A DNA stretch of 18,740 nt from Hemicentrotus pulcherrimus. Its lineage: Eukaryota; Echinodermata; Echinoidea; Camarodonta; Strongylocentrotidae. Numbering within the stretch: position 1 is the stretch's first letter; each line of letters starts with the position of its first letter. The notes under the pieces were generated by a model. It ran no database searches, was not told the DNA's origin, and saw nothing but the letters and a program-made list of their open reading frames with translations. The stretch lies in the NCBI GenBank assembly GCA_003118195.1, contig BEXV01000895.1, positions 30,769 through 49,508 of the forward strand. The letters run 5' to 3'. Shown one piece after another: positions 1 through 9,600 of the stretch. A program made the position numbers and the translations under genes.

Positions 1-13
1 TTTAATATATTTT

Positions 14-266
14 CATTTTAAACGACTGATGCGAAAGACTAGTCGACGCAACCATTTTATTTAATATATTTTCGATATACTTGAATTGGCAACTATTACC
101 TTTTGTCCAAGATCCTCATTTTAAACGACTGATGAGAAAGAGCAGTCGACGCAACCTTTAGAGAAAAGGCCCCCCGCTTTTATCGAAAGGGTGTGTTAAA
201 ACGATACTCCTCTCTCAACACAACCTTTTGAGAAAAGGCCCCCCTCTTTTATCGAACGGATGCGTT
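14..266. repeat. Two interleaved pairs of short direct repeats
   Basis: A 40-bp unit containing ACGACTGATG and CAGTCGACGCAACC-like sequence occurs at 14-53 and 117-156 (37 of 40 identical by eye). A 46-bp unit starting CAACCTTT and containing GAGAAAAGGCCCCCC occurs at 152-197 and 221-266 (41 of 46). TTTAATATATTTTC occurs at 1 and again at 60. The array probably continues to the left of the window. Confidence 0.75.
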
Positions 267-416
267 GAGCTCACCACAGCGCGCCGCATCGCACCGCATC
301 TGTTCGATGAAAGCCTTCTAGACTAGATCTACTGAATATTTATTTGTATTATAAATATCTTGCATCTTGTCAAACCTGCCACCAAACTGTAGTGTAGGGA
401 GCACACATTCCAAACT

Positions 417-800
417 AAGCATAGAAGAGCCAATATGCTAATGCGTATTGACGGGAGCACTCAAATGCAGCTCTCTTGGCTGTGTATTAAAAACTGATTC
501 TCAACATTTCAAATACCACTGTACAAAACTCAACTGATTTCACTGAAAATTGGTACTTAAATGACAATTGATGACACCTAATTAAATAAAAGTAAAATAC
601 AATCTTTTCAACTTACCGATTTTAGAAAAAATATTTTGAAAATTCAAATCGTGAGTCTACTTGCCGATCAGCCACTTCGTATTCATTGTGTGCATTAGTG
701 TGCAATTGTGTGCAGTGTGTGTATTGTGTGTAATACCTGCCTCTCAGTAAGTATACAGTGCTAGAGGTCAATACGCATTAGCATTGACCCTATGCTTTGC
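417..800. repeat. Inverted repeat, possible degenerate MITE
   Basis: TGCTAATGCGTATTGAC at 436-452 is exactly complementary to 767-783. The match extends more weakly to AAGCATAG (418-425) against CTATGCTT (about 790-797). The roughly 310-bp interior is AT-rich and noncoding and includes the TG microsatellite. A transposon origin is inferred. Confidence 0.5.
687..733. repeat. TG-rich microsatellite
   Basis: Imperfect TGTG/TGTGCA repeats (GTGTGCATTAGTGTGCAATT and onward). Low complexity, with no coding signal. Confidence 0.7.
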
Positions 801-1076
801 TGGAGTTGTAGGGAGGCCAATACCCTGTCGCGTATTTTTATTATTTAGACGCTAGGGAGGGGAACTTCACAATTAATTCCAATGAAACCACTCACAAAGA
901 GTCTAGACTGGATCAAAGAGCTTGCTAGTGCTAGTGTGAAATAACATCAAGGACAAAGTTTGCCTAACTTTTTCTTGGGAACACTTGAATGGTTATGGAA
1001 CCTGTTTGTGTTTCTAATCTTCAAATATTTATATTGTTTTGAATCAAATATAAAGTATTGATTTCTACTGTGGAAC

Positions 1077-1596
1077 TTAAAGGGAAAGTCCACCCTGAAC
1101 TTAAGTTGTTTTTAATAAAACAGAACAGTGAGAGAAACATATCAGTGAAGGTTTGACAAAAATCCGACAAAGGATACAAAAGTTATGAATTTTTAAAGTT
1201 TTCATTTTGTGACTCGGACGTCAAATGAGAGCTGCTCTCCTATACGTTGTGTACTGTACTGTAATTTCCATAAATTGCCCCCTTTTCATGGTTCTTGATG
1301 AAGGAATGGATCTATTTCATAGAGGCGTGTATAAAAGCATGTGTCTGATAATATATCGAATGCACAGGTAAAATAATAATTATTTTTCTGAGAAAATGGC
1401 AATTTATGGAATTTACAGTACACAACGTATAGGAGAGCAGCTCTCATTTGACGTCACAAAATTAAAACTTTAAAAATTCTTAACTTTTGTATCCTTTGGC
1501 TTTTTCAGATTTTCGTCAAACCTTCACTGATATGTTTCTCTCACTGTTCTGCTTTTATTAAAAACAACTTAAGTTGAGGGTGGACTTTCTCTTTAA
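1077..1596. mobile_element. TTAA-flanked foldback/MITE with about 200-bp inverted repeats
   Basis: The left arm (1077-1279) and right arm (1398-1596) are inverted copies over their whole length, differing by scattered substitutions and a 5-base TACTG duplication in the left arm. The ends read TTAAAG(G/A)GAAAGTCCACCC, so TTAA (1077-1080 and 1593-1596) is either the target duplication or the tip of the repeat. The core is about 118 bp and noncoding. It looks like a non-autonomous DNA element of TTAA-targeting type; the superfamily is an inference. Confidence 0.85.
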
Positions 1597-2900
1597 TACG
1601 TTTTACAAATGTACTTTTTTTTTTACCAAGAAAGTGCACCATGGTAATAAATTTTATCAAACACAGAATGAATCTGTTATATAATGTTGACTTAAGAGGA
1701 AGTAGACAATGTTTATTTTTAATTGGAGATGAGTGTAAGTATTAAAAAAATTGGAAATAGAATTAATGGCATTCATGTGCGATGTCATACGTACGCATAT
1801 CACACACTCCAAGGATAACTCCCATTTGATTTGTGCCCACAATTACTTGAAGTGTTGATTTGTCTGGATTTTGAAATAATGGAGCAAATACACATTTACA
1901 GGGGGACATATTAACAAGTAAAAGTATATCATTCATAAATAATGAAGAACACATGCCATTTAAGAATAAAAGATGTCAGTCAGTCACTCAATATTGTCTT
2001 ACAGTGAAGTCTACAAGGTGAAGAGGTTTCCTTGCATAATTTGAATACTAGAACACGTACTGCTAATGTTAAAATTTCACAGATAGGTCATACATGACAT
2101 ATATGCATAATTCCTGCAAAGTTTTACAGAATTTGATGTTGGCTGCAAAAGGGACATATTTATATTATGAAATGAGGTTATTTCTAAAATGAAATGAAAG
2201 GGACTATAACTTTCAAGGAGGAAATTACTACTGAATTTCAATCGCTTGTGGCGAATACTTTGAATTTCTTTTAAAAAAAAATTCAAGGACTTCCTGGGGC
2301 TCCACCCCAAGATAACTGGCAAAGACTCCCCCTTGCACCCTATCCGCAAAGATAGAAGTGGTTTCCAAGACAACCTTTTGTTTTGTAAAAGAGCCACATT
2401 CCGGAGCTTACAATGGCTGTTATGGCTAGATGAAGACATCACGCTCTTCCTTCACTTGTTCTTCCTCCCCGCATTTCACTCGTACACAAATTCAACATAT
2501 GAAATCATTTTGTTATAATGAATATTAAGTTGATGCTTTAATAATGAAGTCTTTAATTATGAAAAACGTAAATTGAACGTTTGTAGTAGATCAAAATTCT
2601 CAATTTATCCATAGAAATTAGTTTCCTACTGCAAATCCTTTGTTCGGTATGTACGCATTCAGCACAGAATCATAGTAATCATTGAGGGTGAGTGGCAATT
2701 AAGGCTAACACTTTTTAGAGCTCATCTTTACTGCCATATTTTGATTGTTTCTACGATTTTACTTGTGAAGAAAATGCTTCCAATATTGGAATACAACTCT
2801 ATAATTTACGGTAATTCTTAATCAATTAGTTCTTTCCTGCCAGTTTTGATTTCTAATGAATTTTTACAGATTGCATGTTCTTATTTCAAATACAATCACT
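1597..2900. other. Upstream AT-rich DNA with no recognised gene
   Basis: Several open frames occur (longest 121 codons, minus strand, 2077-2442) but none shows a recognisable domain or codon pattern. The 2280-2460 stretch is more GC-rich and non-repetitive by eye, and could be an old gene or UTR fragment. I see nothing more definite. Confidence 0.5.
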
Positions 2901-2963
2901 GTTAGCTCGTACGCACATCGATGGCTTGATTTCAGGATTGCAGCGCGGCTCGTTTGACATCCC

Positions 2964-2973
2964 TATTTAAAAT
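2964..2973 (+). promoter_or_regulatory. TATA-like candidate upstream of the gene
   Basis: TATTTAAAAT lies about 390 bp before the start codon, in a locally GC-richer stretch (2940-3020) that also contains a small hairpin. A noncoding first exon is expected because the ATG exon is preceded by a good acceptor (ends 3316). Possible donors for it are at 3183 (GTAAAT) and 3248 (GTAATA). This is an inference from position and composition only. Confidence 0.2.
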
Positions 2974-3316
2974 ACTGTGTTGGTGTGTGCGACTGATTCA
3001 AGACCAGTCGCTGACGAGCTACTGTACTTTTGCGCAGAATAATAATTTTCATTCTGGACTTTGTCCCAGCAATGACACGCTTTTATTAATGGATTAGCAT
3101 AGAAGGAATCCCGTACTTTGGAGCTACATATCTCCTATTTTATGACACTTTCTGTCCTAGGAAGATAGTTGTCAGAGATATGGTAAATGTGACTAGAGGA
3201 GAGGAGAGCTGGAGGCGTAGAATCGCAGTACAGCTAGTTAAGCAAGGGTAATATAATGTTAGTATTGCATGCATATCATTTAATACGTAATTTCATTTCA
3301 ACTCATTTCATCACAG

Positions 3317-3355
3317 AGCCAACAGAAAACCAAAGACCCTCATCACCAATTCACC
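3317..3355 (+). other. 5' UTR part of the first coding exon
   Basis: A pyrimidine-rich tract ending TTTCATCACAG (3316) looks like a splice acceptor, so these 39 bases are probably 5' UTR joined to an upstream noncoding exon. They end in TTCACC before ATGG, a near-ideal Kozak context, which supports the start at 3356. No in-frame upstream ATG occurs here. Confidence 0.5.
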
Positions 3356-3673
3356 ATGGACCTGAATAACAATGACACTGGATGGTTAGCTTCAGTCCCA
3401 CTCCTAGCAGTTTGCTTAAGCTCTGTCATTGCAGTTGTACTTTGGATTGCACTGTTCATCACACCTGATCCTATAGATGGTATCTATGCCCAGCCAGGTC
3501 AGTGGTTCTTTCTAAAGAGAACCTTCATCTATATGTCCATCTTGTTGAGGAAATGTAAAAGTAAACGAGGGGACAGAGATGCAAAAGGACAGACAGGAGC
3601 CGGCTATGGGCAGCTTTCAACCATGAAAGAAGAAGACTTGGAATATGTGACAGAAGTTGCCGACAGACCAAAT
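3356..3673 (+). CDS. Coding exon 1: N-terminal membrane anchor (residues 1-106)
   Basis: Exon 1 has 106 full codons and ends at AAT|GTGAGT. A Ser/Val/Leu/Ile-rich stretch at residues about 13-35 is a single membrane helix. It may be an uncleaved signal anchor, since there is no obvious AXA cleavage site. A Lys/Arg-rich patch (about 64-73, CKSKRGDRDAK) and an acidic stretch follow. By the positive-inside rule the basic flank after the helix would favour the bulk of the protein on the cytosolic side; this is inference. The frame reads on past the donor to a stop at 3737-3739. Confidence 0.85.
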
Positions 3674-6600
3674 GTGAGTTCTCATACTATTTCAAAAATG
3701 CAACAACAGCTCATAAGAGAGAAAGAGGTAGCCAATTGATACAAAAATTGACTCTAATCTTCATTTTTCTCCATCTGTCTATGTCAAAATGTTTTACAGG
3801 CTTTCAACTCAGTTTACACATTTGGCATCAGTCCTACTGGGGAATGGCTGGTGGCCAGGATTGGACTTAGGCCCAATGGTGAAAGGAGTTGCTGGTTCAT
3901 TCTCGGTCTACCTGGCATTGGAGACCTGGTCCATCCACAGTACCCAGACTGTGTGGTCCAAGGTGACCTGTCTTCTGGATTCAGGGCTGGCGGACTCACG
4001 ATGGAGGTCTTGGAACCCATGAAACTCTGGAGGATCTCTTACAATGGTCTCTGCAAGTATGTCTTCATTTTTTCTTCCATGAAGTATAGGGAAAGGTATA
4101 GCTAGTGAGATATCAAACTATCATGAAGTATAATAAATGGGTTATAGGTTACATTGGATTTTCAAAGTGTGCTCACATGATTAATGTTCAAGACCTTATA
4201 GCTAGATGACCACAATTTGTAACTAGACGACGACACTTAATGTTAAATTTATTCACTCCTGGGTCATAATTTTCAAGGATTCTGGATCAGTCCTACATCC
4301 CATAAGAAGTTTGTTACACTTCCAATGCCATTCCACTTCTTAACAATATCTTTTCTCAACCTTGACTTTTGAAGAGTTGGATTCCAAGAAAATATAAGGA
4401 GTACAGATGAAAGGCCCCTCGTTCATGTTCGCTGCTCGTTCATGTGAGTAAGCTCAGGTTGCAATCGTATGTAAATAGCAGCTTCATTTTAGACAGATTG
4501 AGAGCATTTTCTTTTGTACAATAGACCAAGCAATACAATATCATGTCAAACAGTTTGAAATTCAAAACACAAGTCAAATTGTTGGCTGTCCAATCTCTGC
4601 TTGGAGAAAGAAAAATGTTGTCATTTGAGGTAAAGAAACTTATTATCAATCACAGTACAGTCAAACCTGCCTATTAAGGTCACCCAAGAGAAGCAGGAAA
4701 AGTGGCCACTGCATACAGGTGGCCTTCTTAGACATGCCCTCCAACACACATTTCTCTCGGTAAGGAGACACGACGTCTATCATAATGGACAGGTGGCCTT
4801 TATAGAGAGGTAGCTGCTAAGACTGATTTGAGTGTTAATTATGGTTTATAGCTGTTTGGTCTAACCAGTTAGACTACTATTCAATTGGTCTTTTCCAATA
4901 CTGTCTACACCTAGCCCATCTACTATCCGCGTGGTCTAATAATCATTACGTCTACTTATCATTTGATCTAATAGCCATTTAGTCTAATTCCCAGTTTGTT
5001 TAATATTCATTTGGTCTAATTTCCATTTAGTCTAATTCTCAGTCTGTTTAAATTCCCATTTCGTCTACTATCCATATGGTCTGATGGTCTAATAACCAAT
5101 GAAAATAATGAATGTTTTTTAGACCTTATGGATGGTAGACAAAATGGGCATTAAACAAACTGGGAATGAGACTCACTGGTTATAACAATGAATAAACAGT
5201 AGACCAAATGGGTAGTAGACTATAAACTGGATGTTATACCATATGGAAATTAGACCAAATCACTATTAGCCTAAATGGGCATTAGACCAAATGACTGTTA
5301 GTCTAATTGGTCATTAGCCTAAATGATAAGTAGACCAAATGATTATTAGACCATGTGGATAGTGTAGACAGCCCAGGTGTAGAATATATGAGAATAGACT
5401 AATTGGGTAGTGGACGAACTGGCTGTAGACCAAACAGCAATTAAACTATACAGGTATATTGCTCTATAATTATACCAAAGTTTACAGTGGTGTGAATAGA
5501 AAAACAAAATTATAAATAATTGATAATACGAAGAAGACTTATTGAAGTAACTTATGCATTTTTCATACAGGTGGGCAGCCTTCACTCCTGTCTTCAACTT
5601 TGACACAGATCTGAATTCTTGGCATAACAGTGGAAATGTTGCGCAAGAACTCTGGGATAGAGAATTCTTCAAGAAGCTAAAGAGGTATCATTATTATCTC
5701 AACATTTATTTTGTTAGACCTGTAAACATGTAAATTTGATGGTCTGGTTTTCCTAAAAATCGTAAGCCTTTAAACAATTGCAAGTGTAACTTCTTTGTTT
5801 CTAAAAAAAATTGTCATATTTTCTTTACTTAAGTGGGGATTGCAGGGGATTTGCAACTATAAAAATGAGAGTTAAAAACATATGAATGATATTTTTTAAC
5901 TCTCTTAAGTTTTTGTTGGAGATCAGTTCCAATGCATCTAGGAATAAGAAAATAAAGTTTTTAATGAGCTTCTCTTCTTTATTTACAGTATGCACCAGAC
6001 ACATTATGAACAGTACGGCACTCTTAGGGGTGTAGTCAAGGTCGAAGGTCATGATGAGAGGACCCTTGTAATGAGAGGCATCAGAGATCATTCTTATGGT
6101 AGGTTCATTGAATGTGTTATTTTGAGAAATATATGTTACGGGGGAAAATATCTTTGGATAAATATTGTGTCACTAAATACAACCAGACTAATTTTTATAA
6201 TATTACCCCTAGGAATACCACTATCCCGCCCCCCTATTGGACAACTGCCCTCTGGACGACAACCATCATATAAATATCCCATGGACAACTCCATCTGGGT
6301 GCCTACCCTCTATCCTTTCTGGGAACTTTCCCCAGACAACTACCACTAGACAATAATCCCTAGGAAAATGACTGTCCAGACACCAGTGGAGGGAATTTTA
6401 GTTGGTAATTCCCTCCCTATAGGGGGTTGGAGAGGGAGGGGCAGGGGGGATGGGTAAGGAGTCAATGGGAGTCATTTTCCCTGGGTCCCTTGGGAAGTTG
6501 ACAGGAGCAGTTGTCTCTGGAAGTAGTTGTAGCTAGTAGTTATTAAAGGAGAGTCATCCAGGTCAAAATTGTTCAGTATATTGATAATACAGCTAATAAC

Positions 6601-9600
6601 TAAATACTTCATACCCTTTAATGCATTTTGTAATTGTTTTGTAAGTATGTGTAAATATGTAAAAAATTGATCTCTCCTGATTTCTGTTTCCTGAGAATGT
6701 GGCATATAAAAGCTTTCATCTATTAGTATTCAACCAGTCCACCTATTAATTCTTGAATTATGAAAAATACACAGAAAAAAACACATCAAATGTACAAGGC
6801 GTCTAAATAATGTACTTGTAGTAGCGGTAGATACACTCAACTGTATTCTTTTGTAGGTGTTCGTGACTGGGCAACATTTTACCGCTAAGCACTCCACTTT
6901 GGTGTCCTTGAGGTAAGGTTCCATTATTCAGGTTTATACTGCTCTTGGTGAAAGATCAATTATTGTATTTATGATTTATTAAAAAATTGAACTATTCAGC
7001 CAGCATAAATTATGAGTAATGCGTAAACAATCCAAATATATCACACTAAAGATGTAAACATGTTATGTTCCAAAGCTTTTTAAGGCGCTTCAATTTCATG
7101 CTTTTGATGCATATTAATACAGAATTTATGCACAATTTTTCATCTCCTTTCTATGCTTTCGATAGTTTAAAGATTATTAAGATTTAAAAGGAATTTGTAG
7201 AGATAATGATTGACCATGCATTGTTATTTGTATGCCTCCGCTACAAGGTAGTCAGAGGCATTATGTTTTCAGGTTGTCAGTCCATCCGTCCCGTTCTCGT
7301 GATTGCGTTTTCTCAAGAACCAATCGATGGATTCCAGCCAAACTTAGGTCATGTATGTATCTTGCAGAGCCAAGGACTCGAACTGATTAGATTTTGGGGT
7401 CACAAGATTCAAGATCCAAGGTCACGGGGCTCATTATGTATGCAAAAATAGCCCGTGATCGCATTATCTCAAGAACCCATTGATGGATTCCCGCCAAACT
7501 TGGGTCATGTTTGTATCTTGCAGAGCCAATGAACTGATGAGATTTTAGGGTCATGAGATCCAAGGACAGGGCTCATTATGTATGCAAAAATAGCTCGCTT
7601 CTGTTTGGTTTGTAAAATTGCTCCATGGCGGAGGCATCATTTTAGACTGCACGAGGTCGAAGGTCCATCTAGTTTATGATAATTCATTCTTTTGATGTAA
7701 AATTCTTCACATATATTTCTTTCTTTCTTTTTAGGATGGATCATCTTTTCAAGTTGGAGTATTTTCTATCCCTGGCTACCTTTCTCAGTGAGTCAAATAT
7801 GTATTACCATGCACACTGATGCCTTCTTGTAAATGGGAGTTAGATTTCTCTGACACCTTATGTCTTGCTTGACTAATGTTTCTATTAAAGACAAGAAACA
7901 GAGGAGTAATTAATCTGTTTCGAAATTCATTAGCAGATTTTTAAAATTGAAGTGAAGGTATGTACCTGATTCTCTGATGCAATTCTATTTCTGGTATTCT
8001 TTTGCTGATGAAGCTTTACACTTGTGATAGAAACTGAAGCAAAGTCAGATTCAGGATTTATTTTAATGGTGAAAGACACAACATTCCCAAAGGTGGCACA
8101 AGAGGGCAAGATTTTTTTTCTTCACTTGAGGTATGCCAAATGGATTTTGAAGGGTGGGCAAAATTTAATACATGTTTCAATGAGAAACCAATTTCAAGGG
8201 AAACTAAAATGGGGGTCTTAATAATCCGGTGGTCTTTCTACACAGGTGGTTGCTATAGCAGGTTTGACTGTATTCATTGACTGCATGCAATAGTCAGAAT
8301 TATTTATCATTCTTATTTGATAGAAATCCAATCATTTTTCAAAAGTGACAGACCCCCCATCTCTTTTTCAATAATATATCTCCTTTCTCTCATCAGTTTG
8401 TCGATAGGGTACTTGTTCATGCCGAATGGAGTCAAATACGCCCTCACATCAACAGACATCTGTCTTCCAAAACTAATGCCAGGAAACCAACCCCCAGACA
8501 AGTATAGTTTCACGTTTAGCATTGAAGGTACAAGTTTAATTCTTTTAAAAGTTATGTTTATTTTGTTTTCTCGGCAGAAGGGCATTAGCAGGGGCATTTA
8601 TCCAGGCTTGTAGTCGTAAAGATGGACCAATTTAAACCTAATTCAGACCCGATTGAATGTAGTCAATTGATTTAGGGACCACAGAGTATCAGTCTTTATT
8701 CTGTAGAAATCATTGTAATTCTGTTACGGAATCGATAAACAAAACTACTGCAGTCATGAAATGAGTTCAAATTAACTTGAATTTGGTTTTTGCATACAAT
8801 TATTGTAATTTTCATGGGATATTAGGATGACAGTTGGCATTTCATAAATCAGTACATTAATTTTACCCGCTTAAACCCAGGCCCTGTTGCATAAATCTTA
8901 GCAGTGAGGGTAACTTTGCCATGAATATTAATTACCTTAGCAACGTCACTCAACAGCCATTCGAATCAAGGTTCTTATGGAAGTTTACAACTATTGGCAA
9001 AGTTACCATCAAAAGTTTTATGCAAAGGGGTCCTGGACTGAAATTAGTATGCTGTGTTTAAACATTGTCCTTTGTACCTATAGAGTAATAAACCTGAGCC
9101 CTCTTGCATAAAAGACAAGCTGTGATTGATCGCACCTCAGATCAAACGCAAATATCATACACAACTTGCAATCAAACGCAACTGCGCATTGCAAAATGAG
9201 AGTTGCATTTGATTCTCAAGCACAACCTTGCATTTGGTCATATTGCGTTTGATCTCAAAAAGATGCGCATGATACTATACAACATCAACGGCGAATTGCA
9301 GAAGTTACACCACAACGTATGTTTAATTGCCCTGCTGTAAAAACCAAATAGTCTTTACCATGATGACCTAGTTGTGTTGTATGCTATTTATGAAGATATT
9401 GTACCTCCAATCCTAGATCAGATAAGGGTAAAGGAGGCTAAACTCTCAAAGAAAGGCTAATACCAAAAGATGAAACCTTACTCTAGATAGTAACCCATAT
9501 CAGTTGGCCATGATTAAAAAGGTTATCTTGACTGGACTTCAGACCTGAGCATAAAGGTCTAAATCTCTTTGACCTTGTTAGCCCAAACTTTTAAAATTGA

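Noticed and set aside
2077..2442. 121-codon minus-strand frame
   Set aside because: No family resemblance, a low-quality composition and no promoter or splice signs. Kept only as an unexplained stretch.
3814..4020. Minus-strand and other-frame open frames over exon 2
   Set aside because: Shadows of the coding exon 3800-4056, whose phase-consistent frame gives the family match.
7206..7451. 81-codon frame with Gln/Pro-rich translation
   Set aside because: It lies within the GGAGGCAT repeat element, and the frame is interrupted in the second tandem unit.
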